Source: Thermovibrio guaymasensis | GTDB taxonomy: Bacteria > Aquificota > Aquificia > Desulfurobacteriales > Desulfurobacteriaceae | Direction of reading: 5' to 3' | Length of the DNA stretch: 64,000 nt | Assembly: GCF_003633715.1 (NCBI RefSeq) | Contig: NZ_RBIE01000004.1 | Location: forward strand, 1-64,000 | Part shown: in pieces, positions 18,233-26,670 of the stretch | Layout of the letters: every line of letters starts with the position of its first letter | Numbering within the stretch: position 1 is the stretch's first letter | Notes under the pieces: model-generated | What the model was told of the DNA's origin: nothing | Database searches by the model: none | What the model saw: the letters and a program-made list of their open reading frames with translations, nothing else | Position numbers and translations under genes: made by a program

Positions 18233-18831
18233 TAGTTTATTTTCTAGTTTTTCTCATATCCTCTCCAGCCTTTGCCGACTGGTACATTCTCTTACCGAAA
18301 GAGAGGAAAGAGAGGAGAGTTCCTCCAAAGGAAGTTCATATCCAAGTTTTAAAGAAGAAGAAAACTCCACTAAAACCATATTCTGTTGAAGTTAGGAAAA
18401 TCCTTGCTCCCTCTTTCGTTATTCACACTTCTAATAGAAAGTTAAAGAAGGAGGAACTGCTAGGAAAGAACGTTGTTATCCTCTTTGTTGATGAACTCTT
18501 TTCACCTGGTACAGAAAAGCTTGCTAAAGAGTTTGAAGAACTTAGTAGAAAAGAAGGAAACGTTTTTATTATAGTTGACGTTAATGACTCAGACTTTGCA
18601 TATTTAAGGAAGTTTAAAAAGCTTCTTTCACTGAAGAGAGTGGTGGTAACAGCAGATAGTTACATTTTTGAACAGTTTAGGAAAAACGTTAAAGAGCTCT
18701 CCCTTCCTTCAATAGTAATTATTGATAAACACGGCTTTATCAGGTTCTTCTCTCCAAAACTTTCGGTGGATAAACCGGAGATCGTAAAGGCTGAAATAAA
18801 AGGGATTTTAAAAACTCTGAGTAAGGCCTAA
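18217..18831 (+). CDS. Exported thioredoxin-fold protein without CXXC
   Basis: A 204-residue protein that I do not recognise as a named family. The TTG start lies within trpC. A hydrophobic N-terminus (LIVYFLVFLISSPAFA) with an AFA-DWY cleavage site around residue 20 predicts export. The rest reads like a TlpA/thioredoxin fold: NVVILFVDELFSPGTEKLAKEF, a FIIVDVNDSD strand, and LPSIVIIDKHGFIRFF near the end, which is the usual cis-Pro/last-strand pattern. There is no CXXC where the active site would be, so a redox role is doubtful. Last gene of the queA run; a hairpin follows. Confidence 0.65.
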   Translation: MAFRLIVYFLVFLISSPAFADWYILLPKERKERRVPPKEVHIQVLKKKKTPLKPYSVEVRKILAPSFVIHTSNRKLKKEELLGKNVVILFVDELFSPGTEKLAKEFEELSRKEGNVFIIVDVNDSDFAYLRKFKKLLSLKRVVVTADSYIFEQFRKNVKELSLPSIVIIDKHGFIRFFSPKLSVDKPEIVKAEIKGILKTLSKA

Positions 18832-18832
18832 A

Positions 18833-18854
18833 GGCCAGCTGTTTGTAGCTGGCC
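18833..18854. terminator. Hairpin between convergent genes
   Basis: GGCCAGCT (18833-18840) pairs perfectly with AGCTGGCC (18847-18854) around a 6-nt loop, exactly in the gap between the stop of the thioredoxin-fold gene and the stop of rpmB. The T-run (CTTTTT) on the plus strand is 8 nt further on, so efficiency may be modest. Confidence 0.65.
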
Positions 18855-19043
18855 CTATATAGCTTTTTGAACCTTACCGGCCTTTAGGCACTTAGTACAT
18901 ACCCAGATTCTCTTCTTCTCACCGTTTACAATCGCCCTTACTTTCTGTAAGTTTGCCTTCTGCTTTTTGCTTGTAACCCTGTGGGAGTGGCTGACTTTGT
19001 TTACGAAAATAGTTGTCTTTCCACATATTGCACACCTTGCCAT
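18855..19043 (-). CDS. rpmB: 50S ribosomal protein L28
   Basis: Small basic ribosomal protein of 62 residues. It opens with MARCAICGK and carries a second Cys pair, VCTKCLKAG, near the end, so it is the zinc-binding (C+) form. SHSHRVTSKKQKANLQ is the family core. The true start is the ATG at 19043, preceded by AAGGAGGAG at 6 bp. A longer reading upstream has no ribosome site. Confidence 0.95.
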   Translation of the reverse strand: MARCAICGKTTIFVNKVSHSHRVTSKKQKANLQKVRAIVNGEKKRIWVCTKCLKAGKVQKAI

Positions 19044-19117
19044 AGCTCTCCTCCTTACCTTAAAGTGCAGTGGCAAATTTAACACCCTTTCTTTGAAGTT
19101 TCAAGGAGAACTTTCTA

Positions 19118-19675
19118 TTGATTTTCTTATTTTTATTCAATAAACTTAAATATGTTATGAAGAACATAGTAAAGAGGCTCTTCTCCTTCAAGTTCTACGT
19201 TGACAAGCTTTTAGAGATGAGAGACAGGCCCGACGAGACCGCTAAGGGCCTTGCCTTAGGGGTATTTATAGGCTTTCTTCCAGTTAACGGTTTTCAGGTT
19301 CTTATTGCTGTTACAATTGCAGCTATAACCAGGGTTAGTAAGGTAGCAGCTGCTATCGGTACCCACGTTACTAATCCATGGACGACAATTCCGATTCTAA
19401 TCCTTGATTACTACGTAGGTTGTCTTCTTTTGGGGAGGGATTTAAGATTTCCCCACGTTAACTTCTCCTCTTTCTCATCAATACTTGAGTCGGGAAAGGA
19501 AATAATAGTTCCCATGTTTGTTGGTGGGATTCTTCTAGGTACGGTCTTCTCTGTTCTTTCCTACTTTGGAGTTAAGAGACTCCTAAAAAGAGAGGTCGGT
19601 CTAATAAGGGGCTACGTAGGGAGGTTAAAGGAGGATTTTGGAAGGAAAGAAAGAGAAGTTAAAAGAGGTTCTTAA
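19118..19675 (+). CDS. DUF2062 membrane protein
   Basis: A 185-residue protein of the DUF2062 type, recognised by DETAKGLALGVFIGFLP followed by the THVTNPWTTIPI segment (consensus NPxT) and three or four hydrophobic helices. The molecular function is unknown; some relatives are linked to glycosyltransferases. TTG at 19118 has AAGGAG 9 bp upstream. An ATG 39 bp later (19157) lacks a ribosome site. Its last 38 bases overlap the AGOG glycosylase gene, so the two are probably co-translated. Confidence 0.75.
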   Translation: MIFLFLFNKLKYVMKNIVKRLFSFKFYVDKLLEMRDRPDETAKGLALGVFIGFLPVNGFQVLIAVTIAAITRVSKVAAAIGTHVTNPWTTIPILILDYYVGCLLLGRDLRFPHVNFSSFSSILESGKEIIVPMFVGGILLGTVFSVLSYFGVKRLLKREVGLIRGYVGRLKEDFGRKEREVKRGS

Positions 19676-20345
19676 GAAGTTTTCTTTAGAGGATGTTGAA
19701 AAGGTTGAAGAGATTGACAGGCAGTTTAGGGCTCTTAAGGAACTTTACGAGGAGGTTAAAAATCCGGAGAGGTTTTTAAAGCTTGTAATTATAAATGCTC
19801 TTCTTTCCTATCAGCTTCAAATGAAAGGTGAAGAGTACTGGGAAGCTTTCTCTGAGTTTTTCAAGAAGGGGAAAGATATAGGCGATTTTCAGGAGTTCCT
19901 TTCCGTCTACAATAGGCGGTTTCTAAGTGCAAAGCTCAAGAGGTTTCAGAAGGCTAAAAGGTGTGTAGAGGAACTCTTTAAGGAGTTTTCTGTTGATGAC
20001 TTAGGGAAGGACTTGAAACTCCTTGTTGATTATCTATCAAAGTGTATGGGGCAGAAAAAGGAGGCAAAGACTGTTGTCTTTGCGGCAAAGATGTTTATGT
20101 ACGGATATAGAATCGTTTTCGGAAAGTACCCGGAAGGCCTCTGGGAGATAGAGATACCTCTTGATTCAAGGCTTAAGAAGGTTATACCTACCGTTAGGGA
20201 GTGGAGGGAGCTTTCTAGAGAAGTTAACATTCCTCCAATTCACCTTGATGCTCTTGTTTGGGTTCCGATGGGAAACCTTACACCTTTTCCAGAGGATTTG
20301 AAGGATAAGCTGAACGAGTTAAAAGGAGTTCTAATTGAAAGTTAG
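19638..20345 (+). CDS. AGOG-type 8-oxoguanine DNA glycosylase/lyase
   Basis: Removes 8-oxoguanine from DNA. The all-helical 235-residue protein matches the archaeal GO glycosylase family (PF09171), a distinct branch of the HhH-GPD superfamily. Key segment: KTVVFAAKMFMYGYR with Lys144, then IEIPLDSRLKK with Asp176. The Lys-Asp spacing of 32 is the same as the catalytic Lys140/Asp172 reported for the Pyrobaculum enzyme (from memory). The late HLDALVWVPMG segment is also typical. The family is mainly archaeal, so its presence hints at old transfer among thermophiles. It overlaps the DUF2062 gene by 38 bp and converges on tlyA. Confidence 0.75.
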   Translation: MEGKKEKLKEVLKKFSLEDVEKVEEIDRQFRALKELYEEVKNPERFLKLVIINALLSYQLQMKGEEYWEAFSEFFKKGKDIGDFQEFLSVYNRRFLSAKLKRFQKAKRCVEELFKEFSVDDLGKDLKLLVDYLSKCMGQKKEAKTVVFAAKMFMYGYRIVFGKYPEGLWEIEIPLDSRLKKVIPTVREWRELSREVNIPPIHLDALVWVPMGNLTPFPEDLKDKLNELKGVLIES

Positions 20346-21137
20346 CTATTCGTGAGAGATAACCTCTTTAACTTTCTCTGTATCTACTTTATCGTCATCT
20401 CTGTTCTGGGAGAGTAGAACGAGGAACTCCTTGTTTCCCTTGGGACCTCTTGGCTTTGAAAGTGTTAAGTCTTCAGGGTAAAGTCCGATTCCCCTTGAAA
20501 AGGAAAGAATTTTCTCTATCGCTTTTCTGTGGAGTTCCGGGTTTCTAACAACTCCCTTTCCCCTGTCAACTTCCCTCTTTGTAAGCTCAAACTGAGGTTT
20601 AATGAGTGCAACTATTTTTGCTTGGGACTTTAGGAAATTCTTTACTACCGGTAGGATTTTCGTAAGTGATATGAAGGAAACGTCAATAACTGCCAAGTCA
20701 ACCTTCTCTGGAACTTCCTTTTCTGTTAAATACCTTGCGTTAAATCCTTCAATGGACACTACCCTTTCGTCTTTCCTTAACTTCCAGTCTAGCTGACCCC
20801 TTCCAACGTCAACTGCGTAAACCTTTTTAGCACCGTGTTTTAAGAGACAATCTGTAAACCCTCCGGTTGATGCTCCTACGTCAAGGCAGGTAAATCCATC
20901 AACTTTAAGGCCGAACTCCTTAATGGCGGTTTCAAGCTTCAAACCGCCCCTTGATACGTAAGGGATGTCCTCCCCTTTTAACTCAATCTTTGAGTCAACA
21001 GGAACGGAAGTTCCTGCTTTATCTATAACTTTACCGTCAACCAAGACCTTACCTGCCATTATTAAGGCTTTAGCCCTTTCTCTGCTCTTTACTAGTCCCT
21101 TTTCAACTAGGAGTTTGTCAAGCCTTTCCTTCTTCAC
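20346..21137 (-). CDS. tlyA: TlyA-type rRNA 2'-O-methyltransferase
   Basis: 263 residues: an N-terminal S4 RNA-binding domain (RLDKLLVEKGLVKSRERAKA, 5-24) followed by an FtsJ/RrmJ-type SAM methyltransferase with CLDVGASTGGFTDCLL (motif I) and the KIVALIKPQFE lysine strand. TlyA modifies cytidines in 16S and 23S rRNA. The older name haemolysin A is misleading. Its ATG overlaps the stop of rseP by one base, so it is translated after rseP. Confidence 0.9.
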   Translation of the reverse strand: MKKERLDKLLVEKGLVKSRERAKALIMAGKVLVDGKVIDKAGTSVPVDSKIELKGEDIPYVSRGGLKLETAIKEFGLKVDGFTCLDVGASTGGFTDCLLKHGAKKVYAVDVGRGQLDWKLRKDERVVSIEGFNARYLTEKEVPEKVDLAVIDVSFISLTKILPVVKNFLKSQAKIVALIKPQFELTKREVDRGKGVVRNPELHRKAIEKILSFSRGIGLYPEDLTLSKPRGPKGNKEFLVLLSQNRDDDKVDTEKVKEVISHE

Positions 21138-22420
21138 TACCTGATTACCCTCATAATGTCGTTGTAGAAGACTATAATCATTAAAAGGGCAAGTAGGAAG
21201 AGTCCTACCTGCTGGAACTTCTCTCTAAAGAAGGGAGAGAGTGGTCTCCTCCTCATCATTTCAACTAAGAACATTAAAATCAACCCTCCGTCAAGGACCG
21301 GTAAAGGCAGTAGGTTAAAGTAGCCAAGCTGTAAGCTTATAAAGCCCATGAAGTAGATGAAGTTTGATATCCCTGCTTTTGCCGCCTTTCCAGCTACTTC
21401 GGCTATTAAAATTGGTCCTCCGAGGCTCTTTATAGAGGCTTGACCCGTTATTAGCTTGAGAAGGAAAGTGAAGAAGAGTGCAGTTTGGTTTTTAAACTCC
21501 TCTATACCCTTTTTGAAGGCTTCCGGTAGGGGATACTTTATGTAGACCATCTCAAACTTTGGAACTATTCCTATCGTATACCTTCCAACTTCCTCGTTGA
21601 ACTTTGGTTTTATCTTTACCCTTAATTTCTTTTTACCCCTCAGTACTAAAAGTTCTACCTCTTTTCCCTTGCTGTTTCCAATTATCTCAACAACTTGTCT
21701 CCAGCTGGTTATATCCTGACCGTTGATCTTTAGTATTACATCCCCGGGCTTAAGGCCTGCTTTCTGGGCAGGAGAGCCCTCTATAACCTTTCCGATTTTC
21801 GGTTTTATCGCCGGAACTACGTCTAGGGTTCCTATTCCGTTTTCCTCATCTATTCCAGTTTTTACCGTTAACTCCTCAACTCTTTCATCCCTTTTAACTT
21901 TTACCTTAATTTCCCTGTTTGGGTTTAGGGCAACTATTTGATTGAACTCCTTCCAGTTTTTAACCTTTTCACCGTTAACGGAAATTATCGTGTCTCCCGG
22001 CTTTAAGGGTATCTGAGTTGAAGCTACTGCCCCTATTTTTACTTTCTCAACTTGGTAGGACGGAACGTAGCGTCCAAGGTTGTACGATAGGGTAAAGAAA
22101 AGGACTGCGAGTAAGAGGTTCATCATAGGTCCTGCTAAAGCTATAACTATCCTCTGCCAGGGAGGTTTTGCGTAGAACTCGTCAGGGGACTTGGGAGGTT
22201 TATCGGGGTCCTCACCTGCCATCTTTACGTAGCCACCGAGTGGAATGAGGCTTACTGCAAACTCAGTCTGGCAACAATTGAACTTAAACAGTTTTGGTCC
22301 AAATCCAATTGAGAATGTTTCAACTCTGACTCCAAATAACCTTGCTGCCAAGAAGTGACCGAGCTCGTGGACGAAAATTAGGATACCTAGAGCTATTACA
22401 AAGTAGAGGATAGTCTGCAT
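21137..22420 (-). CDS. rseP: RIP metalloprotease RseP (site-2 protease)
   Basis: Intramembrane zinc protease that clips membrane-bound regulators such as anti-sigma factors. The 427 residues show the HEXXH zinc site HELGH (18-22) in the first transmembrane helix, the conserved PLGGYVKMAGEDP segment, two PDZ domains (about 110-185 and 195-275; the second has GSPAQKAGLKPGDVIL), and a late NLLPLPVLDGG supplying the third zinc ligand. Complete and typical. It lies between holA and tlyA in a minus-strand run. Confidence 0.96.
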   Translation of the reverse strand: MQTILYFVIALGILIFVHELGHFLAARLFGVRVETFSIGFGPKLFKFNCCQTEFAVSLIPLGGYVKMAGEDPDKPPKSPDEFYAKPPWQRIVIALAGPMMNLLLAVLFFTLSYNLGRYVPSYQVEKVKIGAVASTQIPLKPGDTIISVNGEKVKNWKEFNQIVALNPNREIKVKVKRDERVEELTVKTGIDEENGIGTLDVVPAIKPKIGKVIEGSPAQKAGLKPGDVILKINGQDITSWRQVVEIIGNSKGKEVELLVLRGKKKLRVKIKPKFNEEVGRYTIGIVPKFEMVYIKYPLPEAFKKGIEEFKNQTALFFTFLLKLITGQASIKSLGGPILIAEVAGKAAKAGISNFIYFMGFISLQLGYFNLLPLPVLDGGLILMFLVEMMRRRPLSPFFREKFQQVGLFLLALLMIIVFYNDIMRVIR

Positions 22421-22428
22421 GTAACCTC

Positions 22429-23388
22429 CTAGCGGTTTTGAGAGAAATTTATTCTACTTTCTTCTCTTTTAAAGGCAAGCTCAGTTAGAGCTTCTCTTCC
22501 TCCTTTTAACCCAATCTTTATTGAGAACTCAGCTTCGTGGAGCTCCTTCAAAATCTTTAGAAGTTCTAAGAGCCCTACCTTTTTAGCGCTCTTTTTATAC
22601 GTTCCGATTACCTCTTTTGGTAGCCTAACGCTCCTTCCACATGCAACTTCAATCATGTTCCTTACTTGACTTTGAAGGAGTCCTACTATCTGTAGGGGTT
22701 CACTACCCTCCGTTAGGAGGTGATTGACGTTTTTAATGAACTCCCTACTCCTTCCCTCAACCAACGAGAAGACAACTTCAAATGGGTCTACCCTTCCACT
22801 TGAGAAAAGGAGGGACTCTACAGCCTCCTTTGTCAGTTTGCCGGGGTAGAGGAGCAGTTTGTCGGTTTCGTGTTTTAGCTCAGTTAAGTCTGTTCCTACT
22901 AATTTAACTATGTATTTAATGAGTTCTGGAGTGATTTCCTTACCTGCACTTTTAAATTTCTTGGCTATTAACCCGTAAATCTGCTTTTCACTGTAGGGCT
23001 CAGATTCAACTACTAAGTTTGATAGTTCAAGGATTCCCTTAAATATCTCGCTTTTTAAACTCTTCCAGTCAAGTTTTCCAAAGGCTGCAACTATGAAGGA
23101 GTTTAGGCTTTTTAGTTTCTTGATGAAGGCCTCTTTTTGGGATTTTTTCCTAAGCTTTGAAGGGAGCTCCTCAGCGTGAAGCAGGACGGGAACGACTTCT
23201 CCGTCAAAAAGGGTAGAGCCTGTAAATTCCATGAACTCCTCTAAAGAGTCCGGGTAGAAGAGCTGGTGTTTTACTCCATTAAGAACCCTCTTAAGGAACT
23301 GCCTCGTTAAGTACTCTTCGCTACCGTAGATGAAAACTCTTCCCGGTTTAATCTCTCTCTTGAGAGCTTCCTGAACCTTTATCTTCAT
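22429..23388 (-). CDS. holA: DNA polymerase III delta subunit
   Basis: Clamp-loader subunit that opens the DnaN ring. It is 319 residues of the HolA family: AAA-like N-terminal domain beginning with FIYGSEEYLTRQFLKRVL, a lid with YIVKLVGTDLTELKHETDKL, and a helical collar near the C-terminus (EPLQIVGLLQSQVRNMIEVA). Sequence conservation is low, as usual in this family. The ATG has AAGGAG upstream and sits inside the 3' end of the ferredoxin gene (41-bp overlap), so start coupling is likely. Confidence 0.88.
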   Translation of the reverse strand: MKIKVQEALKREIKPGRVFIYGSEEYLTRQFLKRVLNGVKHQLFYPDSLEEFMEFTGSTLFDGEVVPVLLHAEELPSKLRKKSQKEAFIKKLKSLNSFIVAAFGKLDWKSLKSEIFKGILELSNLVVESEPYSEKQIYGLIAKKFKSAGKEITPELIKYIVKLVGTDLTELKHETDKLLLYPGKLTKEAVESLLFSSGRVDPFEVVFSLVEGRSREFIKNVNHLLTEGSEPLQIVGLLQSQVRNMIEVACGRSVRLPKEVIGTYKKSAKKVGLLELLKILKELHEAEFSIKIGLKGGREALTELAFKREESRINFSQNR

Positions 23389-23929
23389 TCTTCTCCTTTA
23401 CCAATTCAATAGCTTTAGGATTGGTAGGACAGGCGTGAATACACCTTCCGCATCCTGTACACTCTTGACTGTTAAATTCAGGGTAAGCGAAGTCCTTTAG
23501 CGTTATGGCTTTATCAATTTTTGGACACGACCAGTAACAGCTCTGGCAGAAGACGTCCTGGTAGGCAACGCACCTTTGAACAATTAACTTTGCGTAAACT
23601 CTGTACTTCTCAAGGTTTTCCTTTTTGAGAGCTCCGCTTTTGCAGGCCTCTATGCAGGAGTAACACCTTTCGCAGTAGTTATTATCAAAGTTCATCACCG
23701 GAGTTTCAAAAACTACTGGGTGCATCTCCTTAACCGTTTCAAGAACTCCGGTAGGACAAGCAGAGATACAGGTTTTACACTTTGTACAAAGCTTTAAAAA
23801 CTCATCCTCTTCTCCGCTTCCAGGTGGCCTTAAGTAAACTCTGTTTGGTTTTGTTGCCTCGTAAGTAAACTCTGCTGCCGCCTGTGCTATTGATTTTCCT
23901 AGTAATTTAAAGAAACTCCTTCTGCTCAA
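23348..23929 (-). CDS. Polyferredoxin, NapG/NapF-like 4Fe-4S protein
   Basis: A 193-residue iron-sulfur protein with about four clusters: CTKCKTCISACP (about 48-59), CERCYSCIEACK (86-97), a third at CQSCYWSCPK and a fourth at CTGCGRCIHACP (158-169). It begins MSRRSFFKLLGKSIAQAAAE, which resembles a weak twin-arginine leader (SRRSFFK), so export is possible as in MauM/NapG proteins. The electron partner is unknown; no reductase gene is adjacent. Neighbours are a YqaA-like membrane protein (4-bp overlap) and holA. Confidence 0.82.
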   Translation of the reverse strand: MSRRSFFKLLGKSIAQAAAEFTYEATKPNRVYLRPPGSGEEDEFLKLCTKCKTCISACPTGVLETVKEMHPVVFETPVMNFDNNYCERCYSCIEACKSGALKKENLEKYRVYAKLIVQRCVAYQDVFCQSCYWSCPKIDKAITLKDFAYPEFNSQECTGCGRCIHACPTNPKAIELVKEKNEDKGSGSSQERD

Positions 23930-24510
23930 GGTAGGACTCCTTTCCTGTACCTTCTGTAAATTAAGAAGGCTATCGCCAAGAGAATTCCAAATGCTAAGGA
24001 TATTAGGTTTAAGTTTTTAGTAATGGAAGTGGAAATCTGTGTTCCGAAGAAGTAAAAGAGGGAAGCTTCTGCAAAGAACCTTATTCCTCTTCCAAGGAGG
24101 GAAAAGACGATGAGCTTCCACAGGGAGGCAAAGAGGACTCCGGAGGTTATTGTAAATACCTTATAGGGTAGCGGAGTAAAACCTGCAAGTAGGATAATAA
24201 GGGATTCGTAGGACTCGTAGAGCCTGTGGACCCTGTTTACTTTCTCTTTACCGAAGAACTTCTTTGCAAGTGGCTTACCTCCTAAGTACCCCAGGTAGTA
24301 CCCTACAACTCCTCCGAGGGTTGAGAAGATGGTAGTCACTAGGGCGTAAAAGAAGCTCCTTTCAGGGTTAACCGAACACAGGGTTATTAACAGGACGTCA
24401 GGGGGAATTGGGAAGAATATTGCCTCAATGAAGGCATTAAAGGCAAGGGCGTAAACTCCATATTTAAGGGTTAAGCTTTTCCAGAAAGCAACCGTTAGGA
24501 GTTCTACCAT
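23926..24510 (-). CDS. YqaA/DedA-type (VTT domain) membrane protein
   Basis: 194 residues with four or five hydrophobic helices and the VTT/SNARE-associated hallmarks: FIEAIFFPIPPDVLLI in the first re-entrant region and AGFTPLPYKVFTITSG later, where G-x-x-PLPYK is characteristic of the YqaA branch. Relatives are membrane proteins linked to lipid transport or envelope integrity. The exact job here is unknown. It overlaps the ferredoxin by 4 bp and abuts surE with no gap. Confidence 0.82.
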   Translation of the reverse strand: MVELLTVAFWKSLTLKYGVYALAFNAFIEAIFFPIPPDVLLITLCSVNPERSFFYALVTTIFSTLGGVVGYYLGYLGGKPLAKKFFGKEKVNRVHRLYESYESLIILLAGFTPLPYKVFTITSGVLFASLWKLIVFSLLGRGIRFFAEASLFYFFGTQISTSITKNLNLISLAFGILLAIAFLIYRRYRKGVLP

Positions 24511-25272
24511 TTACCACTCGTAGCTTTTGAGGATTTCAAGGGCTCTGTAGTCTGTTAGGTCAAGGTGGATAGGTGTAACTGAAACGTAGCCGTTCTTTAC
24601 TGCCCAGTAATCCGTTCCCGGCTCTGGAATCCAGTCTGGTTCCTCTCCACCTATCCAGTAGTAAACCCTTCCCCAAGGGTCTTTCCTTGCCTCAACTTTC
24701 TCGGTGTAGTTCTTCTTCCCCTGCCTTGTAACCTTTACTCCTCTAACTTCTCTGTAGGGAATGTTCGGTATGTTAACGTTTAAGCAGCACCCTTCAGGTA
24801 GGCCTTTTTCGTAAACTCTCACTGCTATTCTCTTTGCCCACGTGGCTGCGTCTTTCCAGAGGAAGTCTTTAAAAGTTGCTAAGGAGAAAGCTATACTTGG
24901 TATTCCGAGGAGGGCTCCTTCCATTGCGATTGAGACTGTTCCTGAATAGGTGATGTCCTCCCCGAGGTTAGGTCCTCTGTTTATCCCTCCAATTACCATA
25001 TCTGGTTTTTTCCCCTTCATGATTGCGTGGATTCCGATGTAGACGCAGCTGGTTGGGGTCCCGTCAACTGCAAACCAGTTCTCTGCAACTTGCTCGCACC
25101 TTAAAGGTCTGTGGAGGGTTAATGCCCTACCTACTGCGCTCCTTTCCCTGTCTGGTGCAACGACAACAACATCTGCAAACTCTGAAAGTGCCTCATAGAG
25201 GGCCTTTAGACCTTCAGAGCGAATTCCATCGTCGTTTGATAGGAGAATTTTCGGTCTTTCTCTATGCTCCAT
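24511..25272 (-). CDS. surE: 5'/3'-nucleotidase SurE
   Basis: Metal-dependent survival-protein phosphatase acting on nucleoside monophosphates. The 253 residues open with ILLSNDDGIRSEGLKAL, carrying the Asp-Asp metal site, and contain VVVAPDRERSAVGRALTLH, DGTPTSCVYIG, GINRGPNLGEDITYSGTVS and EGALLGIPSIAFS, all family marks. Full length. It overlaps the following small membrane-protein gene by 11 bp. Confidence 0.96.
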   Translation of the reverse strand: MEHRERPKILLSNDDGIRSEGLKALYEALSEFADVVVVAPDRERSAVGRALTLHRPLRCEQVAENWFAVDGTPTSCVYIGIHAIMKGKKPDMVIGGINRGPNLGEDITYSGTVSIAMEGALLGIPSIAFSLATFKDFLWKDAATWAKRIAVRVYEKGLPEGCCLNVNIPNIPYREVRGVKVTRQGKKNYTEKVEARKDPWGRVYYWIGGEEPDWIPEPGTDYWAVKNGYVSVTPIHLDLTDYRALEILKSYEW

Positions 25273-25513
25273 GGCCTTTTCCCATAAAAACCCACCTTAT
25301 TATACCTATCACTTCAACAGTTCCGTAGATTAGAGAGCTCACCATTATTCCGTACTGTTTTGTAAGGTAGCCGTAGACGGCATACAACATTGAGGCAAAC
25401 AGGGCTACAACGAAACCTACCTGGGGGAAGCCAATTGCCGTTATGAAGAGGGCCACTACTCCAACGATAGATGCAACTATCTCAAGGGCTTTCTGAAACC
25501 TTGTCCTTTCCAT
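25262..25513 (-). CDS. Small PnuC-like membrane protein (half-transporter size)
   Basis: 83 residues from the ATG at 25513, chosen because GGGGAG lies 5 bp upstream; a longer reading has no ribosome site. It has three predicted helices: IVASIVGVVALFITAIGF, GFVVALFASMLYAVYGYL, and IYGTVEVIGIIRWVF. The helix spacing and the ...GIIRW end resemble one half of the nicotinamide-mononucleotide transporter PnuC or a three-helix SemiSWEET, which would act as a dimer. That relation is an eye judgement. It is in a run with surE. Confidence 0.6.
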   Translation of the reverse strand: MERTRFQKALEIVASIVGVVALFITAIGFPQVGFVVALFASMLYAVYGYLTKQYGIMVSSLIYGTVEVIGIIRWVFMGKGHGA

Positions 25514-25569
25514 TAAACTCCCCTTTCTGTATAATCGTGCAGCCTTAAAATAGACCAAAGGGGAGGGTT

Positions 25570-26670
25570 TTGCCAAAGTATTTGGAAAAGAGGTTATATC
25601 TAGCTATTGAGGTTCTTAAGTACCTTTCAGAAAACGGGAGCTCCTTTATTTCAACCACAGAAATTCAGGATAAGTTAACCTTAAGAGGGGTTCTTTCCGG
25701 AACCAATCCTTCGGCCGATAGGAAGAAGTTGAACAGAACTCTCTCAGATCTCCTTCAGGCGGGCTACGTTGAGTCAAGGTTTGATAACGTTAAGGGAAGA
25801 AAGCCCCAGATGTGGCGGCTCAAAGTTAAGGCCGTTCCTTACTTAGTTTCTCTTTCCGAAGAAGAACTCCTCTCCCTCTTTACTTTAATCTCTTTTGTTC
25901 CAAGGAAATATAGGAATTTAGAGGTTTTAGAGCCCGGATTGCGGGCAGTTAATAGATTGGGAAAGCTGCTTGATAGGGAGAAGAAAGAAGTTGCTATGGA
26001 ATCGTTTGATTATCTACCTGTTCCAGTAGAGAGGTTTACAAACATTGCTCCAGAAACTCTAAAGATGATCTTTAGGGGAATTGTTGAAAGGAGGGAGCTC
26101 TTTATTAACTATGAAGGGAATCAGTTTACTGTTTACCCGATAAAAGTCTTTAACTACAATGGGATTTTCTACCTCTCTTCCTACCTTCCTCAGGAAAGGA
26201 AGTATAGGCACCTCCACATCGTAAAGATGAGGGTTTACGGTTTGGGGAGAGAGTATCCCCTCTACTACTGGAAGAGGTATAAGGATAAGTTCTTCTCATT
26301 CTCTGAAGAACCCTTTATTATGAAGGTGGAGCTTCCGGCCGATTACATGGCCAACCTCAAAAGAGAACACTCGGTTTTTCTCTACCCTACGCAGTTTCAT
26401 ATTGAGTGGGATAACCAGAAGGTAACAGTTTGGCTTGTAGCCTTTAGCAGCTACCGTTTCGCAAGCTGGATAATACTTGACGAGTTGAAGGCTGTTTATC
26501 CTCCTTCTTTGGAAGATATAGAGATTGCTAAAGAAAGGAAGTTAAAGGAACTTTATGAAGGTTTAACTTATAACCCTAAAGAGAACATAAGGAGGTTTAG
26601 TCACTTTAAAAAGGCATTAAAAAATTTTCTTGAAAAGAGAATGGAGTTTTACTCTTCTCTTGTTAACTAG
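25570..26670 (+). CDS. WYL-domain transcriptional regulator
   Basis: 366 residues. The N-terminal winged helix (about 1-85: FISTTEIQDKL, then LNRTLSDLLQAGYVESRF) is followed by a WYL-type sensor domain (about 165-225, with YPIKVFNYNGIFYLSSYLP and a conserved R/H-rich end) and a C-terminal WCX-like part. WYL proteins of the BrxR/CapW kind regulate stress and phage-defence genes, sensing a nucleic-acid or nucleotide ligand. TTG start behind AAGGGGAGGG. It stands alone, divergent from the small membrane gene (56 bp gap). Two paralogues, one broken, are in the island at 32-36 kb. Confidence 0.75.
   Translation: MPKYLEKRLYLAIEVLKYLSENGSSFISTTEIQDKLTLRGVLSGTNPSADRKKLNRTLSDLLQAGYVESRFDNVKGRKPQMWRLKVKAVPYLVSLSEEELLSLFTLISFVPRKYRNLEVLEPGLRAVNRLGKLLDREKKEVAMESFDYLPVPVERFTNIAPETLKMIFRGIVERRELFINYEGNQFTVYPIKVFNYNGIFYLSSYLPQERKYRHLHIVKMRVYGLGREYPLYYWKRYKDKFFSFSEEPFIMKVELPADYMANLKREHSVFLYPTQFHIEWDNQKVTVWLVAFSSYRFASWIILDELKAVYPPSLEDIEIAKERKLKELYEGLTYNPKENIRRFSHFKKALKNFLEKRMEFYSSLVN

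Noticed and set aside
19044-19085. Longer rpmB reading with 14 extra residues
   Set aside because: L28 proteins begin with MARxCxxCG; the ATG at 19043 has AAGGAGGAG at proper distance.
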